In this document: positions 44,795 through 58,427 of the stretch, piece after piece
Layout: each line of letters opens with the position of its first letter
Numbering within the stretch: position 1 is the first letter of the stretch
Assembly: GCF_019097595.1 (NCBI RefSeq)
Contig: NC_080715.1
Location: 5,735,573-5,799,572 of the forward strand
Length of the DNA stretch: 64,000 bases
Source: Hemibagrus wyckioides
Lineage: Eukaryota; Chordata; Actinopteri; Siluriformes; Bagridae
Direction of reading: 5' to 3'
The notes under the pieces: generated by a model
Told to the model about the DNA's origin: nothing
What the model saw: the letters and a program-made list of their open reading frames with translations, nothing else
Database searches by the model: none
Translations under genes and position numbers: made by a program

Positions 44795-45665
44795 AGAAGT
44801 CTGATCTTTTTTGAGGTGCACTGGGTGTTAAATAATACATTGTTTATACCCAAGGAATAAGGAAAATATAATTTTTTTTTGAAGTTGAACCTTCATGAAG
44901 AGTGGTGTGTGGCAGACCAGAAGGAAAGCAGAAAATGGGATAATGCAGAACAATTGGGGTTTGACCTGTCAGAAATATTTATATTTTTTATTTACATTTC
45001 AGTTTAAATCTCTGTGGGGAAAAGAAATAATGATCAAGAATCATGTCTTCTTCTTTTTTTTACAATTTCATACCATTTTTATGCATAAGTACATAACATA
45101 ACTTATTATTATTTATTTTTTATTCATTAGTTTATTTTGTTAATATATTTTTAAATTTAAATTATTAATTATTTTATTTTATTTTAGTTTAGTTTTATTC
45201 AATTAATTTTAATAAATTAATAAATTATTATTTATTTTTATTTTATTTTTAGTTTTATCTATTTAATCTAGTTTAATCCATTATTAATTATTCTATTTAT
45301 TTATTTTATTTATTTATTTAATTTATTTATTTTTTCCAGATACTGTTAATTCTTTTTCCTCTGGATACTATTACTTTGCAGAACAGTGTTACTTATCTTT
45401 GAGTAAGATGTAATCGTAATATATCACACTCTATACACTTAATCAGTGTTTTCATAACACTTAGAAAAAAAAATAGTATTCATTTAATTTAAAAATTAAG
45501 TGATAAAGTAATGCGAGAAAGTAATGTGAAAACAAGCGGAAGTTTTCAGCGAGGTTCTGAACGACGTTTCTAATGGACACTAACAGGAGATTAACACGTG
45601 TTTTTTTCGCTCGGTTGAAGATGAAAGCAAGCAAGAGATGGGAAGAGCAAAAAACAGAAAAGAAA

Positions 45666-45697
<32 letters not shown>

Positions 45698-45969
45698 AAG
45701 CCTTGGGAAATAGAGGTTTTAAAAAAACGGAAGATTTTTTTTTTTTTTCCAAAGGCCACGATATACAGTTTGGAGTAAAAAAAAAGGGGGGAAAAGAGAG
45801 AGGAGAGTTGCGTAAAGATCAAATGAAGAGAGTAGAAGTTAGCGTCTCGCTCGCCAAGCCGAGCGCGCTGGAGGAACTGCGCTCATTAATAATGGATTCT
45901 GTGTCATCATTAAGAATTTGAATGATTAAAACATAACTCCTGGCTTCAAACACTACTTTCAGATGTGGG

Positions 45970-46001
<32 letters not shown>

Positions 46002-46227
46002 CAAAGGGCCTTGTGTTTAAACTATGACTCAATTCTTCACTTACAGGAAAAGTACAACTAAAAAAAAAAGAAACAGGAAAAGGAAGTAGAAAGTGGCGTT
46101 GAAGTGAAGGTGTGGAGTTCGGCGGAAATAAGGAGGAAGTGTTCATGATGAGTTTACAAACAGATCCATGACTGTGGGACTCCAGAACATGAGTAGGGTT
46201 ATAATGCAATTATGAATGTTTTTAATT
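43557..46227. other. Intronic sequence with a candidate regulatory island and microsatellites
   Basis: From 43700 to 44600 the sequence is complex and CpG-containing, with an exact inverted SOX-type motif pair at 44383-44399. GT (44613-44641) and AAT (44755-44794) arrays follow. A TTTAT-rich stretch lies at 45100-45340, and GA runs at 45667-45692 and 45975-46001. No gene is supported. Confidence 0.5.
44383..44399. promoter_or_regulatory. Palindromic SOX-type motif pair
   Basis: CATTGTT and AACAATG face each other across a three-base ACA spacer, an exact inverted repeat. HMG-box SOX proteins bind the A/TACAAT core, and some bind paired sites as dimers. The match is by sequence only. Confidence 0.3.
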
Positions 46228-46460
46228 AGCCTTTATTTGTCACATATACATTACAGCACAGTGAAATTCTTTTCTTCCTCATCCTTGGAGGTTGGGGTCA
46301 GAGCACAGGGTCAGCTATGATACAGCACCCCTGGAGCAGAGAGGGTTAAGGGCCTTGCTCAAGGGCCCAACAGTGGCAACTTGTTGGTGCTGGGGCTTGA
46401 ACCCCCAATCTTCCGGTCAACGACCCAAAGCCTTAACCACTTGAGCCACCCCCGCCCCTA
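46228..46460 (-). mobile_element. tRNA-derived SINE, tail type 2, full length
   Basis: On the minus strand the head reads GGTGGCTCAAGTGGTTAAGG (box A) and GGGGGTTCAAGCCCC (box B). The body contains CTTGAGCAAGGCCCTTAACC, GGTGCTGTATCATAGCTGAC and TGACCCCAACCTCCAAGGAT, and the tail AAAGAATTTCACTGTGCTGT then ATGTATATGTGACAAATAAA. This is the best-preserved copy in the window and the reference for the 8.2-, 12.4-, 14.6- and 58.2-kb copies. Confidence 0.85.
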
Positions 46461-46633
46461 ATGTGACGACCTTTTATGGTCATAGGTTGATGTACGTTCT
46501 GGGAAACATGTCAATATCTTATATAGCTTCTGAAGGCCAGAGAGAACAAAATGTTTGCTAATCTAAAGTCTACACCCCCCTTTACACCGCTAATACACCA
46601 TGCTGTCCTGTTGTGTATGAAAGTTGTGTATGA

Positions 46634-46634
46634 G

Positions 46635-46698
<64 letters not shown>

Positions 46699-46731
46699 TT
46701 GCTCAGAAGGCTTTATACAAAACACTTAAAC

Positions 46732-46822
<91 letters not shown>

Positions 46823-46854
46823 CCCCCCTCCCCTTGACTTTAATGTCAATTTAC

Positions 46855-46906
<52 letters not shown>

Positions 46907-46929
46907 ATTCAATGTATTTATATTACAGT

Positions 46930-47007
<78 letters not shown>
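46634..47007. repeat. Cluster of CTTT, TATC and CT microsatellites
   Basis: (CTTT)n lies at 46634-46700, (TATC)n at 46734-46822, (CT)n at 46857-46901 and (CTTT)n again at 46929-47007, separated by 30-40 bp of unique sequence. The open frames across them are artefacts. Confidence 0.95.
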
Positions 47008-47008
<1 letters not shown>

Positions 47009-49723
47009 CCTTTTTTATTAGCTTGTTTATTTGTTTTCTCTTATTCTTTCTTTCCTCACTATTTCTTTTATCCCTCACACTGCCTTATTAGCATATCTCA
47101 GGGTCACATGCTGTGTGTGTATGTGTGTGTGTGTATGTGTGTGTGTGTGTGTGTGTGTGTTACTCAAACCTGTTACTTAAACACAGCACCAGGATCCAGC
47201 TAGTTCCAGTTGGGTTTAAACCATGACCTGCTCTCTAGCTGAATAAAATCCTCAGCTCCAGGCTCAGGAGACGGATCAGAGTCGTGTTTGGATCCATGTT
47301 TGGATTATTAATTGACATTAAAATTCCTCGCATGTCTCACATTAGCTTTTAATGATACCCGGGGATGAAGCCGGAATCCGCTCACGGCTATAGACAGAGG
47401 TGAGAGTGGCAGGGCCACACACACACACACACACACACACAAACAAACACACATATACACACACACATGCACAAAACAGGGCGATGTGTGTAGAGGAAGT
47501 GAGGTCAGTGTGGTGCAGTCTGGCCCCGAAGCCTGAATTATTTAACACTGAAGCTACACATTGCTCTACTTACTGTCTATACACACACACACACACACAC
47601 AGACACACACTTTCAGCTTTTTTCTTTTAAGGTGTCTTTGGTTACTGGAACACTTTTTCATAGCCATGGCTCATGACTTGCAGGACCTCTTATCACCACC
47701 ACCCCAAATCCTGCCACCCCATTCACCCCTCCACACCACCCCAAGCCTCCCATGCATCCCCGTGCACTCTTTAATCCTTACAAATTGGTAACTATATGTC
47801 TCATCTCTGTGAAACCAGCCGGGGCGGTGACCTCGGCCGGGATGTGACCCCTTCACAGAGCGCTGCTTGGTATTCAGGCGCTCCACAGGCTGCGAGCGAG
47901 AGAGGGTTTTTTTAGCCTTGGAATAAAACTCAGCCTCCTAGATCTCATTGAAATGGAGCAGCGAGGCCCCCTAGATAAGTTCCCTAAAACGTCCCTCGAC
48001 AGCCAGTGCTCACTGTCCACGTCTCTTCCTGTACCGCTGCTTTCTCTACTGTTTCGTTGTTGTGTATTAAGGCACAAAAATCATGCGTCATTGTACACAC
48101 AGGTGAAGAGCGGCATCTTAAAACCTGTCCTAACTCACTATCCTCTTCATCTAGCTTAGATCTAGCAATGTGTTACTGATGATGCTCAGTACAACACTTA
48201 CATTTTAGTGCTTCTGGCTTCTGAGAATCTGCCTCAGTGCTGCATTCACATGCTCCTCAGTTTCCTGTTTCCACCTACACAAATGATGATTGAGAAGAAT
48301 TAAATTTAATTCTTTTTAATTCATTTAAGAATTTAATTGATTTAATTAAAGCGCAGGTCAGTTAGTTAGCTAGATTTGCCATATTTTGGAACATATGTGT
48401 AACATTTCCACATATCACCAGTTACTGTATGTGTTTTCCTTTGTACAAAAAATTAAAAAAATTAAATTAAATTAAATTAATAAATAATTAAATTATTGAT
48501 TTATATTTATAAATATTAATAAATAAATAATCCATTTTATTTTATTAGGCGTAGTAGCTTAAATAAAAATAATTTAATAAGTTAATTTGAAAATGGAATT
48601 AACATTAAAATGAGATAAAAAAAATAGAAATAATATAATAATGAATATGAAAGCATAGCTTATAAAAATTTTAAAAACGGTTTATTTGTGTATTCTTAAT
48701 GTAAACTTTTTCAGCCAGAACTAGTTCATTCTAGACCTTCTGACCAATCAGATTTCAGAAAAAAAATATTTTAATTAATTAAAAAATTAATAATAGTAAT
48801 AATAACAGTAATAAAAAACATTGAAAAATCAACTTCTACTAATCGTCTCTGCTCCACCGTGATGAACAGATAAAGGTCACTAGCAAGTCTTAAGGCTTGT
48901 TCTCTGTTCTATCTTTTTCTTTTTCCTTTTTTTTTCCTCTTGTTTTTTTTCCCCCTTTTAATAAATATCGAAATGCTCTCTGCACCCGAGAACCACGGCT
49001 TTAATCAGAAACATTTTTCAGAAAGATTCATCGGAAACAATTGCTTGAGAGATGGGTTCATTTAATATCCTGGCTTTCAATGCAATTTCCAACATGAAGA
49101 AGCAAATCTGATGAGGTGAGGTGGAATTATGGGTAACAGTCTACGCTGTTTGGGCTTCTGTCCTTCTTAACAATTGGTGTTTCTTGACAAGACGGTTTTT
49201 TTTACAATGCGCACACATACAGTATACATGCATTACATTATGTATTAGTCCATGGCTAAAATATTGATCCTTTCTAACCGCACTTCCAGGACACTTTCCC
49301 TGACCTTGTGCAGCTTATATTTCACACACTCGCCGTGACATTTTCCTTTATAACATTCGCCAATAAAACCTGCCCTCCACGGACGGAACGGGATCCTATT
49401 TTTCACCTCCGTCATTTTATTTGGTGTTACTTTTTTATTTGTGTCAACCTTGGCGGGATTTGGATGAGATTTATTTCGGCGTGCCTCGCTGTCTCGTGTA
49501 TTTATTTTTCACCTGTCATTCCTTTTCAGGAGTTATTACCGTCTTTGTCCTTCCACTGTCTGTAGGCGCTCTTGAGCCCTGACGACATGTTGAACATCAT
49601 ACAGAGAGTCCTTGCTCTATCCGGATAGATTTGAGCAGCTGAACCTGATGCACGCATCCGACATCCTACATGTCATCGGCGTTCTCCTGTCACCGGCTCG
49701 TCATACATATATCAGCCCGGCTG

Positions 49724-49757
<34 letters not shown>

Positions 49758-50784
49758 ATGACGTTCCCATGGGCTTCGTCCTGTCCTGCCATGGTCACTC
49801 ATGCCTGAATGTCGGCGTCGGCGTGTTAAAAATGCATTTAAACGTCGCCGCGAGGGTCTTGTGATAGCTTCGCCTTACATACACACATGCACACAGTTTC
49901 CAGCATTCCCAGAGGAGTGACGGTCTTAAAAAGGCATTCGCCACAGTTAAACGAGTGCCGTTGTTCTTTTCAGGTCAGTAGTTAAAAACATAAAAGTGCA
50001 ATTACATTATAATGAAGTCTGCCTGGGTTTTATTCCTAAGCGAACAAAGTAGTGGGACTGTTAAAAAAAAGAAAGAAAGAAAGAAAGAAAAAAGTCCATC
50101 TCTCTCAGATTTATGAGAGGCGATCTCTCCTCTGACCTTGGGTGAGATATTAATGGAAAGACAATCGTTTTACTGCCTCAGCGCCGGGGCTAAGATTAGG
50201 CCTGGGATGCGTTTCCATTTCACACTCCCCTTATTTAAATGCGTAACACTAATCCTGAAGGTTTTAATGTTTTTATGAGGCTGTTTATGTCAATCTGGCT
50301 TGCCCCGATGCCACGATGATGGTCGAATGTGTCATTGTAAGATGCTCTCAACTCGATTACGCTGCATTATTTCAAGTGCTGGTGTTGAGTCATATGTTAC
50401 TCGCTCATTTCAGTCTGGCTCATGCTTTCTGCTTTATTTGATTGTGTTATGTCTCCTGGTTGTGTTGTGTCTGTCTTTTACTTTTGATCTCCCGTAACAT
50501 TTAGTGTTTTATTTATATATTTTTATCAAAATTTGCGCAAAGATGTGTCGGGGGGAGGGGGGGGGGTCATGCAAGTTGTACATCACAGGAATTGGCAAAT
50601 TTATTCATTATCAACCCCAGAGTGAGTTAAGAAGCGAATTTTAGTCACCTGAGCCCAGGGGTTATGGGGTCTACCCAAAGGCACTGCGTTATACTCGTAA
50701 ACTGCTGGGTCTATTACTATTGATCCGGAGGCTCACTCGCACTGCGGTTACAAGAACAGGTTAATGAATTAGATTTCATGAAAG
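47008..50784. other. Intronic sequence with complex islands
   Basis: GT and CA tracts lie at 47112-47160, 47419-47445 and 47580-47610. The stretches 47770-48170 and 49260-50480 are higher in complexity, with few repeats apart from a CT run at 49728-49757 and an AAAG run at 50069-50092, and are candidate conserved elements. An AAATT-rich zone lies at 48440-48800. A G-run of ten lies near 50557-50566. No gene is recognised. Confidence 0.45.
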
Positions 50785-50848
50785 TGTGTATTCAATTTTG
50801 TTTTTGAGCTTTTAGCGATGGACGTTGTCACGAAGCGGCTTTACAGGA
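50785..50848 (-). mobile_element. Dispersed repeat family A, tail piece
   Basis: The plus strand reads GACGTTGTCACGAAGCGGCT followed by TTACAGGAAT, the reverse of the AAGCTGCTTTGTGACAATG tail block. It may belong with the body at 51250-51640, separated by the LINE between them. Confidence 0.5.
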
Positions 50849-51235
50849 ATACATTTACATTTCTGGCATTTGGCAGATGCCCTTATCCACAGCGACATAC
50901 AAAAGTGCTTTGAAGTCTCTATCAATGAATACATTAACACTGGTTCAATAGGTTACAGACTTAGGATACCATCAGCCTTAAAACTATGTTGGGTGGAATT
51001 TTTATAAATACATACAACAATACATAAAACAAACTGGTTTCAGAATCGTTTCAGGAAGAGACAGGTCTTCATCCGTTGTTTGAAGAAGGTAATGAATCAG
51101 CTGTTCGGACATCTTGAGGAAGTTCATACCACCACCAGAACAGAGAAGAGTCTTGATGTATACCTGCCTCTTACCCTGAGAGATGGCGGGAGCAGTCGAG
51201 CAGTGCTAGTAGAATATATCAATTCAGGATAGAAA
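50849..51235 (-). mobile_element. L2-like LINE 3' end with SINE-type tail
   Basis: The plus strand starts with the reversed tail CATTTACATTTCTGGCATTT then GGCAGATGCCCTTATCC. It continues GAAGTCTCTATCAATGAATA, CTTCATCCGTTGTTTGAAGA and TGAGAGATGGCGGGAGCAGT, collinear with the LINE at 16045-16260. It shows the true 3' tail that the 16.0-kb copy lacks. Coding remnants are limited to the last part of the protein. Confidence 0.7.
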
Positions 51236-51249
51236 TAATCCATTCTGAA

Positions 51250-51640
51250 GTTTAAATCTATCCCAAATGAGCAGGAACCTTGAGAGGAACCAGAATCAAA
51301 AGGGAACCCATCCTCATCTGGAAAGTCAAATAGTGCAACCAGGAAATTTCTTCTAGTCCATCTGGTTGAAGTTATGAAGAACTGGTCACTGATGGAGTTT
51401 CAAGTGCAAAGCTGGTCATGTCAGTTACAGCCATCTTCATAGTTTCTAAGTGGTTCCATCCACAGTAAGCCCAGGTATCTCCAAGCTCCATGTGCTCCAT
51501 CCTCAGCAGCAGTGAGCGACCTCCAAGTGATGAGAACTTCTCCAACCAGAAGCAGAGCATCTGGATGAATCGTGCATGCCCAGGGAGGAGAAGTGGTCAG
51601 GATCGGTGCTATCTCAGGAGTAGAATATGAAGCTTGAGAA
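51250..51640 (-). mobile_element. Dispersed repeat family A, body
   Basis: The plus strand carries the reversed blocks ACCTTGAGAGGAACCAGAAT, CTCAGCAGCAGTGAGCGACC and GCATCTGGATGAATCGTGCA, matching the 18.8- and 20.7-kb copies. A block inside the 3' half is deleted. Confidence 0.6.
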
Positions 51641-52495
51641 AGAGAGAAAGAGAGAGAGAGAGAGAGAGATATGGAAGTGAGTGAATCAAAATGAATAAAT
51701 GTAAATATCACTAAATCGTGGATGAAGGATATGAGTGAACTAGATTCCTGGTGATGGTTGGTCATGCTATTTAAATTTTTAATCAGATTGTAATCAATAA
51801 AACTATTTCCTTAACATTTGTCCTTTTTTTTGCATTGATTTGGCCAAATGACCCAAACTGGATCTATAGACATAAATGTCCATGCCATAAACCATCAAAA
51901 TTCTATTGATTATAGATTATAACTAAAATCCATATCTATACAGTTTTAGCTACATTTACTTCCCCAGCTTTTTTCTAAAGGTCAAACCATTGAACCTTTC
52001 ACTGCATATCTAATCAAATGCATGCATTTCTACAAGGGTTGCCAGATCTGGATCATTTTCAATCAATTGATAAAGGTTATAAACCGTAATTGGATTGGAA
52101 TCCATTAAACAGCAACCATGTGGTTATCTACACATATACTGTACAATATATCTCAGATATTTAAATTTACTCCAGCCATTTTATAATAGAATCTAAAGAA
52201 TATCCACAGACTTCATCGATGATTTTTCCCTCACCTAGTCTTAATGTCAAACCCTTAAACCCTCCACTGCACTACTAATTAAAAACATGCATTTCACTGA
52301 GAGCTGTCAATGGTCGAAAGGTTATAAATAAACCGTCATCGGATTAGAGACCGGCCGATCCGATATGGCAGCCCTGATGTGTACATAATCACCATTTTAT
52401 TGTTTAGTGAATCCAGAGGTCATCAATAACAAAATGGAATTAAAATGTCAATAGTATTGATATAGTATAATGACAGAAATCCAGTGAGAGTTGAC

Positions 52496-52531
<36 letters not shown>

Positions 52532-53848
52532 CTCTCTCTCTCTATCTGTCTTGCTCTCTCTCTTGCTCTCTCTTTGGCTTAGGTCTTCACAATATATGAG
52601 GAATTAAACACCTGGGAATTTGATGGTATACAAATAAAAGCAATGACTTGAAGTGATGTGATGCTTTTCTGTTGCTCCAAGGTTGCTTATTTTCCAGTAC
52701 CAGCATACTGACATAATTTATTCCTCTTAACCTCTTGACAACAACGATATGATAAAAAATAGTGTTTTATTAAAGAACTTTTAATAAAGCTGGAAATACC
52801 ATGCTGGTATATAGATTGAATCAAGACCAATGAGACCAATCAATTCTGACCAATCAGACTCAAGAAAAGGGTCATCATATATGACGAGGGATATGTTTTA
52901 TGTTGAAAATAGATCATCTGCCCAGTAATGGCCATGCATGCGGTGGGGGGGTGGGGTGGGGGGTTCGAATAGATAGAATTGCAATAATACTAATTCCTGT
53001 TTCCAATAGATCAGCAAATAGAAATGCAGTGTGAGCGTTTGTGCTGTCAGTCAGCTTTTTTGCTCAAAAAGCAAGCGGATCAAAGCCTATATATAATATG
53101 CACACTTATATACACATAAAAAACACACACACAGCTAAAGAGTACCATGACACACCCTCTTTTAAGGCTTCATCTCTCCAAGTTTCTTCACGGAGATGCA
53201 GGTTATCTATCTCTATTATCTAAGCTTTTCCTCAGCTCGATGTAATGGGTTTTTTTCCACCGTTTATTTGATGCAGACATCTCCTAGGTAACACAGTGTA
53301 GAAAAGCAGAGATACATGACTCAAAGCTTGGGGTTTTGATGGATGGGAAGCGGATCTTGTGTTTTGTCTGGCTGAGGCAGTAAGACTTGGCACAGGTTGG
53401 AGTATCATTCCTCATCTGCTGCACCAGGGTCACCAAGCCAACGCTGCCAAACAGCTGATAGTGACTGGCACGGGAATGTGGAGTGTGTTAGGCATGCTGT
53501 TTGTGTACCAAATACACAATTATTAATGAGCATCCATTATAGGGTAGGACTGGACGTATTCGATATAGAGCCAACATCAATAAAGTGACCTTTAATGTTT
53601 AGTTTTTTTTTATGTTTACAAGCTGAGAATAGCTTCAGGAAATGGGCTAATGGGAAATGAGAGACGCTGTAACAAAAGTTTGGGTTTAATATGACTCTTT
53701 CCAGATTCATTAATATTTTCTTTTTTTATTTCACTTAAAATGCCATGATTTGAAATTTGATTCTGTCTAAATATCATTTTAATTAAAAAATAATTGGATT
53801 TTACATTGGTAAAAAACAAAGCTAAATAAAAGCTAAAAAACAAATACC

Positions 53849-53901
<53 letters not shown>

Positions 53902-54027
53902 AATTTATATGTTTAAATGTTTAATATTAAGGTCTACAAAATTAAATAACATATTTTTGAACATAGAAAAATTTATACAGTATATGGTTGAATAAACAGT
54001 CTATAAAAATTATAAAAATTCAAATTT
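51641..54027. other. Intronic sequence with CT, GA and G-rich tracts
   Basis: GA (51641-51669), CT (52499-52570), a G-rich tract (52941-52963) and (AAT)n (53850-53900) lie in AT-rich unique sequence. No gene or recognisable transposon is seen. Confidence 0.5.
52941..52963 (+). other. Potential G-quadruplex tract
   Basis: G runs of seven, four and six are separated by single T bases, enough guanines for four G-triplets with very short loops. It lies on the transcribed (sense) strand of erbb4. Confidence 0.5.
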
Positions 54028-54110
54028 ATTTGAAAACACTTGTCGTTGTCACAAAGCAGCTTTACAAAAATGTATAAATTCAAAATATAAATTATACATT
54101 TGAATTTACA
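54028..54110 (-). mobile_element. Dispersed repeat family A, tail fragment
   Basis: CACTTGTCGTTGTCACAAAG followed by CAGCTTTACAAAAATG is the reverse of the family A tail. Confidence 0.5.
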
Positions 54111-54403
54111 TAAATAAAAATGAATAATTAACGTTTAATTTTTTTACATATTTTTTTATTTAATGTTGAAAGTTAAGAAAAATTGAACAATGACAAAAAA
54201 AAAAACAAGTAAAGGGAGTTACAGAAGTTTAAATTAATTTACAGTAACTGATTTGGAGGTGATTTACATCATATGTTTTTTTTAAATATATTTTCAAATA
54301 AAAGTCTTTAATTAATTGTCCATAAGTGTGCATGGAAGTGTTCAGGAACTTTAATAAAATTTTATAAAATATAAAATTTTAGTAAAAGACTATCAGTTTT
54401 GTT

Positions 54404-54404
<1 letters not shown>

Positions 54405-54457
<53 letters not shown>
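54405..54457. repeat. (TTTA)n microsatellite
   Basis: About 13 TTTA units in an AT-rich context. Confidence 0.95.
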
Positions 54458-54460
<3 letters not shown>

Positions 54461-54569
54461 TGCAAGTGATGTTGGACCAGGGAAAGTGATGTCTCAGTTC
54501 TTCAGTTCCTCACTCACAACTTTCAGTATTTTATAAGCAAGATTAACTGTATAGAAAAGACAATGAATT

Positions 54570-54910
54570 CACTATATTGCCAAAAGTTTTGGGACACCAC
54601 TCCAAATCAATGAATTCAGGTGTTCCAATCACTTTCATGGCCACAGGTGTATAAAATCAAGCACCTAGGCATGCAGACTGTTTTTACAAACATTTGTGAA
54701 ACAGTGGGTCACTCTCAGGAGCTCAGTGAATTCAAGCGTGGTACCGTCACCCATGGTATTGTCACCTGTGCAATAAGTCCAATTGTTAGTAGTATCATAA
54801 CAAAGTGGAAGCGCCTTCCCAGAAGAGTTGAAGCTGGGCAAAGGGCGGGGCAACTCCATATTAAACCCTGAGAATTAAAGTTCATGTGCATGTGAAAGCA
54901 TACGTCCCAT
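54570..54910 (+). mobile_element. Internally deleted Tc1-like element (second family)
   Basis: The left end CACTATATTGCCAAAAGTTT is the familiar Tc1-type terminal repeat. The 5' region (GTGTTCCAATCACTTTCATG, GTATAAAATCAAGCACCTAG, GGTCACTCTCAGGAGCTCAG) is intact. At about 54811 the sequence jumps from CAAAGTGGAAGCG to CCTTCCCAGAAGAGTTGAAG, which in complete elements lies near the 3' end, so most of the transposase is deleted. The right terminal repeat is eroded. Confidence 0.75.
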
Positions 54911-54984
54911 TGTAGTATACACTGTGTAATAGTGCAGTATTATATTGTGTAAAAAAGTGAGCCAGTGCAAATAATTAAATTAGC

Positions 54985-55435
54985 GATGCTACCTTCAGTG
55001 CAGATGGAAACATTAAGTGTAATTGTATTTTAGTAGACCAGTGCAGTTTGTGGTAGGAAGGGAAGATAAAGGTGCAGGTGCAGTATGGCTGTCTGAGTGG
55101 TGTGTGTAAATGAGACACAAATGACCACAACAGAGGAGGTTTGTGTGTTTGTGTGTTAATGTCCAAGTCGGAGGATAAGAGACCATGGTGGGTCCTGCAT
55201 GTTGTTGATGAGACCAGTTGTCTGATGGAAACTGATTTTATGGTGTGAGGTTTTTCTCTTGATGGACTGCAGTCTTCTGCAGGACAGTAGTGCTGAAAGA
55301 TCGTGTCCAGGGTAAGAGGGGTCATCCACAATCTTTCCTGCCCGCTTCAGGGTCCTGGAAGTGTACAGGTTCTGAAGAGGTGCAGCCAATCACCTTCTCA
55401 GTAGAATGAATGACACTCTGCAGACACTCAGATTT
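54985..55435 (-). mobile_element. LINE C-terminal remnant beside the TCTA satellite
   Basis: On the minus strand, 55389-55260 reads PLQNLYTSRTLKRAGKIVDD and then PSYPGHDLSALLSCRRLQSI, a diverged version of the DDPTHPSHTLFTLLPSRKR end seen at 5.2 kb. The 3' UTR follows to about 54985. The 5'-truncated end touches the TCTA array directly. Confidence 0.65.
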
Positions 55436-56870
<1,435 letters not shown>

Positions 56871-58182
56871 CCATCATGACGAACGTGTCACGGATCAACA
56901 CAGAGTACTATATAACCCTTTGTAGCAGCTATGAACTAGAAGGGCTGATGTGACACACCTTATAAAAATAATGCCTGTTAAAATGAAGATTTATTTATTT
57001 AGATTTTTTTCTCTATATCAGGTCAATATGTGCATTTTTTGAGAAAGTAAAGCATGCTCCTGAATTGGTAATCTGTGTGTGGGATGTAGGTGTGGGGTTT
57101 AGTGTCATGGTTTGCAGCATAAATTAAAGCAGCAGTCATCTGTTACGCTTAGAGCTCACTTTAAGTTAATTCATCATTTTTATCCGCCGAATATTCAAGA
57201 TAATTAGCATCTCCTGCGGTGAACTCTGGTGAGAATGTGACTAGTTGCTAGTCGCTGGTGGGTTTAAACTGTTGAGGTGACAGAAATGAACACTTCCGGC
57301 CATTACACAAAATCTTCTAATTCTATAAACACTATCCTGCAAATGAAGTAAAATATTCCAGGTTATTGGTATGGAATTCTGCCAAAGAAAAGAAAGGAGC
57401 TGCCAGAGCATGTGTGTGTGTGTGTGTGTGTGTGCTGTTGTCAGCTGAGCATTAGGCAGTCAGAGAGCATAGCAAGGAGTTCTGGGTAATTTATGCTCCT
57501 CTGGTGAATAGGTCTTACTTACTGGCTGTGTAATGTGGTGTGTGTGGTAGATTTTAGTATCAGTGTTATATTAGTGTTGGTGATCGCTCCCTCTGGGCAA
57601 GGCACAATCCATCAGATTTCTTTTTTCTTTACGTAACTCAAAGTGTGTGTGTGTGTGTGTGTGTGTGTGAGTGTGGTCCACTTGTTCCGTGTAAGGTGTT
57701 GAGGGCCTTTTAAAGGAGAAACCAAATGAATTATCATGAGAACAGAAAGTCTGCATAACCATCTTGACTGAGCCTAGGGACAGCTGGGTTGTTCGTTAAT
57801 GTGTGTGTGTGTGTGTGAGAGAGAGAATATATATGTGTGATATATATATATTGGGTAGCTTTACATTACATTATAGCTTAGCCGAGAGTTGTCGCTTCCC
57901 TCTTTTTGTATTTTTTTTTCTCTCTCTCAGGTTCTTTTGAAAAGTTCAATAATTCCAAGATAACACTTCTGCAAGTCTCTGAGAGATAGGACCCCCTTTA
58001 TGGAGGTTCCTGGTATAGCACTTTACATTAACTATCAGAGGATTTTGGGGAGTTCTGCACTCTGGGATTTGACATTTTCAGGGACTTAGAGTTACCTTTA
58101 AGCAATTGCCTGCTTTGTCTGTCCTGTTGCTGCAGCTCTGTACTCTAAGAGACACATCACCCAAACCAGCGCTTACTTGAAA
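56871..58182. other. Intronic sequence with GT tracts
   Basis: GT tracts lie at 57415-57434, 57643-57670 and 57800-57855 (mixed with GA and TA). The stretch 57100-57400 is more complex. No gene is present. Confidence 0.45.
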
Positions 58183-58413
58183 AGGGCAGTGGTAGCTCAA
58201 CAGTTAAGGCTCTGGGTCCCTAATCAGAAGGTCACCCCAGCACCACCAAGCTGCCATTGTTGGGCCCTTGATTGAGGCCCTTAACCCTCTATGCACCAGG
58301 GGAGCTGTATTATAGCTGACCCTATGCTCTGACCCTATGCTTGGACCCCAGCTTGTTAGGAAGTGAAGAAAAGAATTCCACTGTGTTATAGTGTGTATGT
58401 GACTAAAGAACTA
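58183..58413 (+). mobile_element. tRNA-derived SINE, tail type 2, plus strand
   Basis: The head GGCAGTGGTAGCTCAACAGT (box A) is followed by a damaged box B (AAGGTCACCCCAGC, several bases lost). The body contains CTTGATTGAGGCCCTTAACC and GGGAGCTGTATTATAGCTGA, and the tail AAAGAATTCCACTGTGTTAT. The loss in box B makes internal Pol III transcription unlikely. Confidence 0.75.
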
Positions 58414-58427
58414 TTAAAAATAGTGGA

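Noticed and set aside
46551..47091. Ser/Phe- and Tyr/Leu-rich frames of about 155 codons
   Set aside because: Translations of CTTT and TATC arrays.
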